Shown here piece by piece: positions 7,754 through 14,187 of a stretch of 18,314 bases of DNA; the first letter of the stretch is position 1, and every line of letters begins with the position of its first letter. A program made the position numbers and the translations under genes. Under the pieces are notes generated by a model that did not search any database, was not told where the DNA came from, and was given only the letters and a program-made list of their open reading frames with translations. The DNA comes from Clostridia bacterium. Lineage in GTDB: Bacteria > Bacillota_A > Clostridia > Oscillospirales > CAG-272. The stretch spans positions 1 to 18,314 of the forward strand of contig JAGBZZ010000158.1 in the NCBI GenBank assembly GCA_017652965.1. The letters run 5' to 3'.

Positions 7754-8608
7754 TTACAAAACCGCATTCAAAAATTGCTGTGTTCTTGGATTTTTCGGGT
7801 GGTCAAAAATGTCCTCGGGCGTCCCCTGTTCGGCAATCACGCCACCGTCCATAAAGAGGATGCGGTCGGCTACCTCGCGGGCAAAGCCCATCTCATGCGT
7901 GACGATCACCATCGTCATGCCTTCCTCGGCAAGCTGGCGGATAAGATCCAAAACCTCGCCGACCATCTCGGGGTCAAGGGCACTTGTCGGCTCGTCAAAC
8001 AGCATGACCTTCGGGCTCATCGCCAGTGCGCGCACGATGGCGATACGCTGCTTCTGTCCGCCCGAAAGGGTAGAGGGATAGACGTTTGCCTTTTCCTCAA
8101 GCCCGATACGGCGGAGAAGGGAATAAGCCTTGTCCTCGGCGGCCGCCTTAATGGCCTCCTTGGTTTCGGTAATCTCGATCAGCGGACGCTTATCCTTACG
8201 GAAGAGATTCCCGATCTTGATAAAGAAGTTCTTGGCCTTTTTCTTTCTGAGATTTCTGTACCCTACGTAAAGCGGGGCAAGCGTGATGTTCTGCAGTACC
8301 GTTTTGTTGTTGAAGAGGTTAAACTGCTGGAACACCATGCCGATATGCTCACGGTGGAGGTTGATATCGACCTTGGTATCCGCAATATCGACACCGTCAA
8401 AGAAAATAGAACCGCTTGTCGGATCCTCCATGCAGTTAAGGCAACGCAGGAAGGTAGACTTGCCGCATCCGGACGGACCGATAATAGCGATTTGCTCACC
8501 GTTTTCGATGTCGAGGTCAAGGCCGCGAAGGACATGGTTCTCTCCGAAAAACTTTTCAAGCTTGCGGACAGAGAGAATGATCGAGGAGGAAGCATCACTT
8601 GCGTTCAT
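7754..8608 (-). CDS. Polar amino acid ABC transporter ATP-binding protein (GlnQ/HisP family) with an insertion
   Basis: 284 residues against about 240 for usual GlnQ. It powers amino acid import with the permease and binding protein encoded just upstream. Visible motifs: Walker [10 protein letters not shown] (44-52), Q-loop in MVFQQFNLF (91-99), signature LSGGQKQR (181-188), Walker B VMLFDEP (201-207), D-loop SALD, and switch His238 in VTHEMG. The extra length is a basic, lysine- and phenylalanine-rich insert at about 118-155, between the Q-loop and the signature helix, containing [20 protein letters not shown]. The ATG has AAAGGAGG (8627-8620) ahead of it and overlaps the permease stop by 14 bp, so the two are translationally coupled. 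It is the last gene of the operon and is followed by a long hairpin. Substrate is probably a polar amino acid; which one is unknown. Confidence 0.93.
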   Translation of the reverse strand: MNASDASSSIILSVRKLEKFFGENHVLRGLDLDIENGEQIAIIGPSGCGKSTFLRCLNCMEDPTSGSIFFDGVDIADTKVDINLHREHIGMVFQQFNLFNNKTVLQNITLAPLYVGYRNLRKKKAKNFFIKIGNLFRKDKRPLIEITETKEAIKAAAEDKAYSLLRRIGLEEKANVYPSTLSGGQKQRIAIVRALAMSPKVMLFDEPTSALDPEMVGEVLDLIRQLAEEGMTMVIVTHEMGFAREVADRILFMDGGVIAEQGTPEDIFDHPKNPRTQQFLNAVL

Positions 8609-9311
8609 TCTTGTTTAACCTCCTTTCAAGAAGCTTGACACCGAATGCGATCGTCATAACGAGCACGATGTACATGATGGCCATTGCGAAATAGGGCATA
8701 AGGAATTCATAGCGGACGTTACCGATTTCGGTAAAGGTCTTGTAAAGGTCAACGGCGGCAACAAAGCTGACGACCGAGGTGTCCTTTACGAGGGCAATGA
8801 ATTCGTTGCCGAGCGTGGGAAGAATGTTTTTGATAGCCTGGGGAACGACGATCTTCAGCATAGAGACGGCGTAGGGAAGGCCGACCGCTCGTGCCGCCTC
8901 CAGCTGACCGCGATCAACCGAGTTGATACCTCCGCGCATTACCTCCGAAACGTAAGCACCGCTGTTCAAACCGAAAACGAGGATACAGGTGGAAAGCGAG
9001 GTGATCGTAATGCCGAGAAGCGGGAAAAGCACGTAGTAGGCGATCAGCAACTGCACCACGATAGGCGTACCGCGGAAGAAGCCGACGTACACGGTGCAAA
9101 GCTTATCAAGAATGCGCGGAAGGCGCTTGTACTTCGGCATCACCCGCACGATGGCGATCAGCGTACCGATCAGGATGCCGATCAAAAGGCCGAGGATGGC
9201 GATCAGAAGGGTGTTTCGCAAGCCTTCGAATACAACACGCCTCCATCCGCCCTTGTTGAAGAACAGATCGATAAAAATCTGGAACTTATAGGCTAAGCTG
9301 GATAAATTCAT
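8595..9311 (-). CDS. Polar amino acid ABC transporter permease (HisM/GlnP family)
   Basis: 238 residues from the ATG at 9311, chosen because AAAGGA lies eight bases upstream; an in-frame GTG at 9329 has no ribosome site. About five hydrophobic segments are visible. Family landmarks are [10 protein letters not shown] (78-87) and the cytoplasmic EAA loop [20 protein letters not shown] (138-157) that docks on the ATPase, followed by [16 protein letters not shown]. It forms the membrane channel of the importer. Only one permease gene is present, so the transporter is expected to use a homodimer. It is separated from the binding-protein gene by a 9-bp hairpin and overlaps the ATPase gene. No alteration of key motifs was noticed. 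Confidence 0.94.
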   Translation of the reverse strand: MNLSSLAYKFQIFIDLFFNKGGWRRVVFEGLRNTLLIAILGLLIGILIGTLIAIVRVMPKYKRLPRILDKLCTVYVGFFRGTPIVVQLLIAYYVLFPLLGITITSLSTCILVFGLNSGAYVSEVMRGGINSVDRGQLEAARAVGLPYAVSMLKIVVPQAIKNILPTLGNEFIALVKDTSVVSFVAAVDLYKTFTEIGNVRYEFLMPYFAMAIMYIVLVMTIAFGVKLLERRLNKNERK

Positions 9312-9335
9312 GGTAATGATCCTTTGCACGCAACA

Positions 9336-9361
9336 ATCCCTGCCACATAAGCGGCAGGGAT
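9336..9361 (-). promoter_or_regulatory. Intercistronic hairpin between binding-protein and permease genes
   Basis: ATCCCTGCC (minus strand, 9361-9353) pairs with GGCAGGGAT (9344-9336) around an eight-base loop. Only TGTTG follows, not a U-run, so full termination is unlikely. Such hairpins after a binding-protein gene commonly protect the upstream mRNA or reduce downstream expression, giving excess binding protein over membrane parts. Confidence 0.65.
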
Positions 9362-9377
9362 GAGCGGTTTTTGAAAA

Positions 9378-10235
9378 TTAGTTTCCGTTGACGCTGGAGG
9401 CAATTGCCTTTGCGGGGCCGTTGTCCACGATCACGAAGTTGATATTGCCGTTGATCATATCGTTAACAGCAAGAGCGGCGTAGGTGTAGGACTTCTTTTC
9501 AACCGGGAGACCGGGGAAGCCATAGCCGCCTTCGCTATCGTCACCGTCGATGTAAAGCTCGCCGGTGGTGCCCTTCTGGCAACCGATCTTGGTGGCCGAG
9601 GTAAGCTCAGCGAGGATGGCCTCAATCTCAGCGGCGGTCGTGCAAGCATCGAAGGTGGTGTCCTCAGCGCGAACTACGAGAACCTGAGAAGCGTTGTAGT
9701 AGCTGTCGGTGAAGGTAACGACTTCAGCACGGTCGGGAGTGACAGAAAGACCGGCCATACCGATATCGCAGATACCGGACTGAACGGCGTTCACAACAGC
9801 CTCGAACTCCATATCCTGGATAACGAGCTCCTTGCCGAGGGACTCAGCGAGGTAGTAGGCGATCTCGAGGTCAATGCCGGAGTACTTGCCGGCGGCGACC
9901 ATCTCGAAGGGCTCAAAGCCGGTGCTGGTGGCAACTACGAGCTGATCCTTGCTGGCATCGAGGGTGGCAGAGGTGATCTGGAGAGGAGTGCCATCACCGA
10001 AGTAGTTGTTGCAGATCGCATCGAATTTGCCGTTTTCCTTGATCTCGGCGAGGAAGGCATTGACCTGATCCTTCAGCTCGGTATCGGCCTGGTTGACACA
10101 GAAGGCATACTCTTCTTCGGAAAGGGCGATGTCGATAACCTTAACGACGGGCTTGGCTTCGCCGCACGAGGCGAGGGCGAGGAGAGAGCCGCAGAGAAGC
10201 ACGGCTGCGAGGGCGAGGGAAATAATCTTTTTCAT
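9378..10235 (-). CDS. Amino acid ABC transporter substrate-binding lipoprotein, apparently circularly permuted
   Basis: 285 residues from the ATG at 10235, which has AAGGAG at the right distance; the ATG at 10241 is too close to it. A lipoprotein signal peptide ends at LLALASC with Cys24 as lipid anchor, so it sits on the outer face of the membrane. Residues 98-285 match the N-terminal and middle part of family-3 binding proteins: TGFEPFEM (105-112), GIDLEIAYYLAESLG, GICDIGMAGLSVTPDRAE with the ligand-binding Arg169, KGTTGE (221-226) and the hinge VIVDNGPAKAIA with Asp271. Translation stops at VNGN. The part that normally follows (strand, long helix, NGKFDAI..NYFG) is instead found at residues 29-82, just after the signal peptide. 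It is the first gene of the operon, behind a consensus promoter. That it is a binding protein is secure; the permutation is inferred from motif order. Confidence 0.92.
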   Translation of the reverse strand: MKKIISLALAAVLLCGSLLALASCGEAKPVVKVIDIALSEEEYAFCVNQADTELKDQVNAFLAEIKENGKFDAICNNYFGDGTPLQITSATLDASKDQLVVATSTGFEPFEMVAAGKYSGIDLEIAYYLAESLGKELVIQDMEFEAVVNAVQSGICDIGMAGLSVTPDRAEVVTFTDSYYNASQVLVVRAEDTTFDACTTAAEIEAILAELTSATKIGCQKGTTGELYIDGDDSEGGYGFPGLPVEKKSYTYAALAVNDMINGNINFVIVDNGPAKAIASSVNGN

Positions 10236-10285
10236 GATCATACTCCTTATAGAATTATTAATTTGTTTTCTCTTGGTGTGATACC

Positions 10286-10314
10286 ATTATAGCGGCCTCT
10301 TATCGGTTTGTCAA
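10286..10314 (-). promoter_or_regulatory. Consensus promoter of the amino acid ABC transporter operon
   Basis: Minus strand TTGACA (10314-10309), 17-bp spacer, TATAAT (10291-10286): a perfect sigma-A match. The leader to the ATG at 10235 is about 45 bases. An AT-rich tract immediately upstream of the -35 could act as an UP element or operator. Confidence 0.92.
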
Positions 10315-10429
10315 TAGGTTTTGTAAAAATATTCTAAAATATCGCATATTTTTTCGGATGGCGCCAAAGAGGTCGGAGGGGGACGCGGGCAAACAGGGTG
10401 ATACATCTCCTCGGTTCTGTCTAATAGCT

Positions 10430-10450
10430 TTCAATAATATTGAATATTAT
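10430..10450. repeat. Overlapping AT-rich inverted repeats
   Basis: Two perfect dyads share bases: TTCAATA-A-TATTGAA (10430-10444) and ATAATATT-G-AATATTAT (10434-10450). They lie about 115-135 bp upstream of the -35 box of the ABC transporter operon. Confidence 0.6.
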
Positions 10451-10460
10451 CGGCTATGGT

Positions 10461-10470
10461 GCTTATAAGC
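10461..10470. repeat. 10-bp palindrome GCTTATAAGC
   Basis: A perfect 10-bp palindrome eleven bases beyond the previous inverted repeats. It could be part of the same regulatory cluster, or chance. Confidence 0.35.
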
Positions 10471-10514
10471 TTCGCGTATTATGCACAAACCCGTGTGCCA
10501 TGGTAGGATCGAAT

Positions 10515-10547
10515 GAATATATATTCGCGCGGACGGAATATATATTC
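10515..10547. repeat. Two identical 12-bp palindromes, centres 21 bp apart
   Basis: GAATATATATTC occurs at 10515-10526 and again at 10536-10547, each perfectly self-complementary, separated by GCGCGGACG. Centre spacing of 21 bp equals two helical turns, as in paired operator sites. The right-hand copy abuts the terminator of the F420-ligase-like gene. Confidence 0.7.
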
Positions 10548-10549
10548 AA

Positions 10550-10591
10550 AAAACAAAGAGCCCGAGTATTGCTGCTCGGCCTCTTTGTTTT
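10550..10591 (-). terminator. Intrinsic terminator of the F420-ligase-like gene
   Basis: On the minus strand AAAACAAAGAGGCCGAG (10591-10575) pairs with CTCGGGCTCTTTGTTTT (10566-10550), 17 positions with one G-G mismatch and an eight-base loop; TT follows. It begins nine bases past the stop codon. Confidence 0.85.
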
Positions 10592-10599
10592 CTTTTTCT

Positions 10600-11790
10600 T
10601 TAGTTGGTATAGTTGTCGAAATACCCCTGGATCCAAACGATGGGCGTACCTTTGTCACCGCTACCCGAGGTGAGGTCGCAAAGCGAGCCGATCAGGTCGG
10701 TAAGGCGGCGGGGGGTCGTACCCTGCGAGGCCATCTGGCCGACAAGGTCACCATCCTTGTTGCGGATATATTCCGAGATCGCTTCCTTCAGGGCATCGCC
10801 CGAAAGATGGGCAAAATCGTTATCGGCGAGGTACTTCAGCTTGACCTCGTTCGGCTGGCCGACAAGCCCTGCGGTGTGGAAGGGCGAGACGACCGGGTCT
10901 GCAAGCTCCCAGATCTTTCCGACGGGATCCTTGAAGGCACCGTCGCCGTAAACCATGACCTCGACCGACTTGCCGGTCTTCTCCAGGATAGAGGCGGCAA
11001 TGCGATCCACAACGTCCTGCGCATCACGGGGGAAGAGCTTCACGGTATCCTCAGTAGCCTTGTTGCTACCGAGCAGACCGTAATCGGCATTGTAGCCGCT
11101 ACCGTCGCGGGATGCGGTCATGATCTCGTCAAGCCCAAGCACGACCTCGGCTCCGGCGGCCTTGAGAAGACGCTTGGAGCGGGCGCGGCTGTGGATGTCA
11201 CAGGTCAGCACGCTTTTGGTGTAGGGAAGAATGGCGCGGCAATCGTTGGCAAGGATAATCTCGGCCTCGCAGCCTTCCTTCTCGATCACTTCCTTATAAT
11301 AAGCCACGTAATCCACACCGGTGAAGGTATGCTTCTTGTAGCCGAACAGCTCGCGATAGCGCGCCTCGGTCAAAACGTCGGAATAGGGGTTGATGCCGGC
11401 GGCATCCAGATCATCCAGCGAGATCAGGTGGTTTCCTACCTCGTCCGAGGGATAGGAAAGCATAAGCGTGATCTTGCGTGCGCCGCGGGCGATACCGCGC
11501 AGGCAGATCGCAAAGCGGTTGCGGCTGAGGATGGGGAGAATAACGCCCACGTGGCCGGAGGGGAACTTTTCTGCCACGTCGTTTCCAATGTCATCTACGG
11601 TGGCATAGTTGCCCTGGGCACGGGCGACAACGGCTTCGGTCACGGCGATAACGTCGCGGTCGCGAAGCGGAATATTTTCACTTTCGGCGGCGGCCAGAAC
11701 GCTGTCTACCACGATGGCGGCAATATCGTCACCACTGCGGATGATAGGGGCGCGCACCCCGCGCGAAACGGTACCGATGAGTCTTTCCAT
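10600..11790 (-). CDS. Coenzyme F420-0:L-glutamate ligase-like protein (CofE family)
   Basis: 396 residues. The N-terminus follows the CofE pattern: GVRAPIIRSGDDIAAIV (11-27) with G20-D21-D22, then LRDRDVIAVTEAVVARAQG (42-60), equivalent to the 'GDVlvv..KvVSkaEG' stretch. In methanogens and actinobacteria CofE adds glutamates to F420-0 using GTP, but those proteins are about 250 residues. This one carries a longer central and C-terminal part, including VMVYGDGAFKDPVGKIWELADP (about 279-300), which I cannot assign. No other F420 gene is in the window, and most Clostridia lack F420, so the real substrate may be different. The ATG has GAGGA a few bases upstream. It is monocistronic, with its own promoter (11851-11879) and terminator. 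Family match is fairly secure, function is not. Confidence 0.78.
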   Translation of the reverse strand: MERLIGTVSRGVRAPIIRSGDDIAAIVVDSVLAAAESENIPLRDRDVIAVTEAVVARAQGNYATVDDIGNDVAEKFPSGHVGVILPILSRNRFAICLRGIARGARKITLMLSYPSDEVGNHLISLDDLDAAGINPYSDVLTEARYRELFGYKKHTFTGVDYVAYYKEVIEKEGCEAEIILANDCRAILPYTKSVLTCDIHSRARSKRLLKAAGAEVVLGLDEIMTASRDGSGYNADYGLLGSNKATEDTVKLFPRDAQDVVDRIAASILEKTGKSVEVMVYGDGAFKDPVGKIWELADPVVSPFHTAGLVGQPNEVKLKYLADNDFAHLSGDALKEAISEYIRNKDGDLVGQMASQGTTPRRLTDLIGSLCDLTSGSGDKGTPIVWIQGYFDNYTN

Positions 11791-11850
11791 ACGATCCTCG
11801 CAGACGGAAGAATTAAAGAAGGGAGGCCTCCGTCACCTGCCTCGCCTTCT

Positions 11851-11879
11851 ATCATATCATATTGCTATCGATAAGTAAA
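11851..11879 (-). promoter_or_regulatory. Promoter of the F420-ligase-like gene
   Basis: Minus strand -35 TTTACT (11879-11874), 17-bp spacer, -10 TATGAT (11856-11851); a second overlapping TATGAT lies five bases upstream of the first. The leader of about 55 bases contains the perfect palindrome GGAGGCCTCC (11822-11831). Confidence 0.65.
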
Positions 11880-11999
11880 GAACTATTTTTTTATATTTTT
11901 CATAAATTTTAATTATGGTAACGTTGCTTTTGGGTGTAACCGTCCTCCAAAAACGCACTCTCTTTTTCCGATTCACAAAAAAAGATGGTTTTTGTGCAA

Positions 12000-12089
12000 T
12001 CCGCCGAAAAGCAGAAAAACCGAGTTTTCCACCGGCGGGCGGTGGAAAACTCCCCAAAACGGTGGAAAACTACAGGCGTGTTCGGCGGA
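12000..12089. repeat. Nested inverted repeat enclosing the first repeat hairpin
   Basis: TCCGCCGAA (12000-12008) is exactly complementary to TTCGGCGGA (12081-12089). Inside lies a second perfect dyad, GAGTTTTCCACC (12022-12033) with GGTGGAAAACTC (12041-12052), loop GGCGGGC, followed by another GGTGGAAAACT (12061-12071). As RNA or cruciform DNA this would be a stem enclosing a 12-bp hairpin. Confidence 0.7.
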
Positions 12090-12156
12090 AAGAGAAGAAA
12101 ATGAGGTTGTAAAGCAAAAGTTACCCACAGTTTCCACCATCGGGCGGTGGAAAACT
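12022..12156. repeat. Five copies of a GGTGGAAAACT element (DnaA-box-like), direct and inverted
   Basis: Direct copies of GGTGGAAAACT start at 12041, 12061 and 12146. Inverted copies are AGTTTTCCACC (12023-12033) and the shortened GTTTCCACC (12130-12138). Two pairs form hairpins with similar seven-base centres (GGCGGGC and ATCGGGC). The inverted form TTTTCCACC resembles the DnaA box TTATCCACA, and TTACCCACA at 12121-12129 differs from that consensus at one base. Confidence 0.7.
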
Positions 12157-12494
12157 TGTTTTCTTAAAAACTCCAAAATCTGCGTTTTGCCCACTTGACA
12201 GAGACAAACGAAGCATAATGAGACAAAAAGAGCCGAAAAAACCATGAAATTGGAAATCTCTGTTATAAAGGGCGACGGAATTTTTTAGTTTTATGAAAAC
12301 GGACGCATTTTCACGGGTCGCGCGATGGTGTACAGAGCGAATTCTTGTGAAAAACAACCGAAATCTCTAAAACGTATCCCGCTTTCGTGCTTGGCGCAGA
12401 AATCTTTACGCAGTTACGTGCTGTAGGGATGCAAATACAGCCTCAGAAAAGCATTATGCGGCAGAAGGTCTTTATATGACAAGTATCCTTTGCA

Positions 12495-13550
12495 TTATCC
12501 TATCGGATCGTCGATGGTAACCTGCCCATTTGCCGCGCCGTAACGAATTCCGAGATGCTCATAGGCGAGATGGGTGACACACCGCCCGCGCGGCGTTCTG
12601 TTGATAAAGCCGATCTGCAAGAGGTAGGGCTCGTAAACGTCCTCGATGGTGATGGCCTCCTCTCCGATGGTGGCCGCCAGCGTTTCCAGCCCGACGGGGC
12701 CGCCGTTATAATAACGGATGATGGACTCCAGCATACGGCGATCGGTGTTGTCAAGCCCCAGGTCGTCGATCTCCAGCATGTCAAGGCCCGCCTTGGCGAT
12801 CTCGGCTGTGATGCGGCCATCCCCGCGAACAAGTGCAAAATCGCGAATGCGCTTCAAAAGGCGGTTGGCAATACGCGGTGTGCCGCGCGAGCGCTTGGCG
12901 ATCTCAAGGGCACCTGTTTCACTGATCTCGACTCCAAGGATCGTAGCCGAACGGCGGACGATGGTGGCAAGCTCCTCATGGGTATAAAGCTCCAGCTTCA
13001 AAGGAATACCGAAGCGGTCGCGCAAGGGGGTGGTAAGCTGGCCTGCACGGGTTGTCGCACCGATCAGGGTGAAGTGGGGAAGCGGAATGCGGATGGACTG
13101 AGCCGAGGGACCCTTACCAACGATCAGATCCAGCGCAGAGTCCTCCATGGCGGGATAAAGGATCTCCTCTACCGCGCGGGACAGACGGTGGATCTCATCG
13201 ATAAAAAGGACATCCCCCTCTGCAAGGTTGGTAAGAATGGCGGCAAGATCCCCCTGCTTTTCAATGGCGGGGCCGGAGGTCGTACGGATGTTGACCCCCA
13301 TCTCATTTGCAATGATATAGGAAAGGGTGGTCTTACCGAGGCCGGGAGGGCCGTATAGCAGGATGTGATCCAGTGCCTCGCCACGCCGCTTGGCCGCTTC
13401 AATATAAATATTCAGGCTTTCCTTTGCCTTTTCCTGGCCGATATACTCGGCCAGTGCTTTGGGGCGCAGGGAAAGGTCAATGTCACTGTCCGAGGGGGTA
13501 TATTCGGTTGCCAGGATCCGGTTTTCAAAATCAAATTCTGTCGTTTCCAT
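12495..13550 (-). CDS. ruvB: Holliday junction branch migration ATPase RuvB
   Basis: 351 residues, normal for RuvB. The AAA+ motor forms hexameric rings that pump DNA through RuvA-bound Holliday junctions. Visible: the [18 protein letters not shown] start of the ATPase core (27-44), Walker A GPPGLGKT (67-74), Walker B LFIDEIHR (115-122), sensor 1 GATTRAG (164-170), PLRDRFGI (175-182), the sensor 2 stretch [10 protein letters not shown], and a C-terminal winged helix ending in [10 protein letters not shown]. The ATG has AAGGAG (13561-13556), which overlaps the ruvA stop; the intergenic gap is nine bases, so the two are co-translated. RuvC is not in this window. No missing residues noted. Confidence 0.97.
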   Translation of the reverse strand: METTEFDFENRILATEYTPSDSDIDLSLRPKALAEYIGQEKAKESLNIYIEAAKRRGEALDHILLYGPPGLGKTTLSYIIANEMGVNIRTTSGPAIEKQGDLAAILTNLAEGDVLFIDEIHRLSRAVEEILYPAMEDSALDLIVGKGPSAQSIRIPLPHFTLIGATTRAGQLTTPLRDRFGIPLKLELYTHEELATIVRRSATILGVEISETGALEIAKRSRGTPRIANRLLKRIRDFALVRGDGRITAEIAKAGLDMLEIDDLGLDNTDRRMLESIIRYYNGGPVGLETLAATIGEEAITIEDVYEPYLLQIGFINRTPRGRCVTHLAYEHLGIRYGAANGQVTIDDPIG

Positions 13551-13559
13551 GCAAACTCC

Positions 13560-14174
13560 TTACTGCGGCTTGGCAAAACGCTTGAGTGCGGCCGTAACGA
13601 TATCCTCACGCGTCATATTGGTAGTATCCAGGGTGCGGATTACGTCTGTGACCTCAGCACGGCTGAAGCCGAGCCCGATCAGTGCCTCGGCCGCTTCGGA
13701 AAGCTTTCCGCTCATCCTGGGGGCGGCCGCCGTGCGCCCGCCGAGCGTGGGAAGTGCGGAAATGGCCGAGCCCGAGATCTTTTCCTTTAATTCCAAGACG
13801 ATGCGTGCCGCAGTCTTTGCGCCGACGCCCGGTGCCTTGGCAAGCGATTTGGCATCCTCTGCGCAGACAAGTGCCGCGAAATTTTCGGGAGAGAAGGCGG
13901 AAAGAATGCCAGTGGCAACCTTCGGGCCTACTCCTGATACCGTGATAAGAAGCTGGAAGGTTTCCAGCTCCTCCTTTGAGCCAAAGCCGAAAAGCTCGAC
14001 CGAATCTTCGCGCACCTGCAGGTGCGCAAGCAGCTTGACCTCACTGCCGAGGCGGCCGGAAAGCGAGTCGGCCGTCAAAAGCGAGACGGTCATGCGGTAT
14101 CCGACACCGCCACAGTCGATCACCACAAAGGACGTATCGACGTGGGCCAGCTCTCCGCGGATGTGATGAAACAT
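13560..14174 (-). CDS. ruvA: Holliday junction DNA helicase subunit RuvA
   Basis: 204 residues from the ATG at 14174, which has AAAGGA at seven-base spacing and gives the canonical N-terminus MFHHIRGELAHV; the frame extends further to 14240 but that would add 22 residues overlapping the upstream gene. Domain I (OB fold) covers about 1-65 with DCGGVGYRM. Two helix-hairpin-helix motifs follow (ITVSGVGPKVATGIL and APGVGAKTAARIVLELK). Domain III at the C-terminus (LIGLGFSRAEV) contacts RuvB. RuvA binds four-way junctions as a tetramer and loads RuvB. It starts 13 bases after the YfhO gene stop and so appears to be transcribed as part of a YfhO-YfhO-RuvA-RuvB unit. Confidence 0.97.
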   Translation of the reverse strand: MFHHIRGELAHVDTSFVVIDCGGVGYRMTVSLLTADSLSGRLGSEVKLLAHLQVREDSVELFGFGSKEELETFQLLITVSGVGPKVATGILSAFSPENFAALVCAEDAKSLAKAPGVGAKTAARIVLELKEKISGSAISALPTLGGRTAAAPRMSGKLSEAAEALIGLGFSRAEVTDVIRTLDTTNMTREDIVTAALKRFAKPQ

Positions 14175-14187
14175 ATGGGCATCCTTT

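Larger units (their letters stand above)
10315..10549. other. Gene-free upstream region with AT-rich palindromes
   Basis: Between the ABC operon promoter and the terminator of the next gene upstream there is no convincing coding sequence. The content is an AT-rich block (10321-10352), a GC-rich block (10358-10400), and then several short perfect palindromes listed separately. The density of dyad symmetry suggests regulator binding, but no family could be recognised. Confidence 0.5.
11880..12494. other. 0.6-kb gene-free region with clustered repeats
   Basis: No frame here has a ribosome site, family similarity or protein-like composition. The left half holds a hairpin CACAAAAA/TTTTTGTG (11974-11981 with 11989-11996) and the GGTGGAAAACT repeat cluster. 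The right half (12157-12494) shows only weak dyads, such as TTTTCAC/GTGAAAA (about 12308-12353) and CTGTA/TACAG (12421-12440), and a 9-base repeat GAAATCTCT at 12253 and 12360. I see no clear terminator behind ruvB within it. A structured RNA or a protein-binding array is possible but not shown. Confidence 0.5.

Noticed and set aside
10342..10410. Possible 22-residue minus-strand leader peptide beginning MYHPVCP
   Set aside because: The GAGGAG lies directly against the ATG with no spacer and the predicted peptide has no features, so it is probably chance.
10513..11874. A 453-residue plus-strand frame opposite the F420-ligase-like gene
   Set aside because: Antisense shadow; it starts inside the palindromes and terminator and has no recognisable domain.
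12000..12160. CRISPR array
   Set aside because: The repeats are only 11 bp, occur in both orientations and have irregular spacing; no cas gene is present.
12000..12160. Main chromosomal origin of replication
   Set aside because: DnaA-box-like elements are imperfect and neither dnaA, dnaN nor rpmH is nearby; kept only as a possible DnaA-binding cluster.
12121..12357. Small open frame of 78 residues on the minus strand
   Set aside because: It crosses the repeat hairpin, lacks a ribosome site and has no protein-like pattern.
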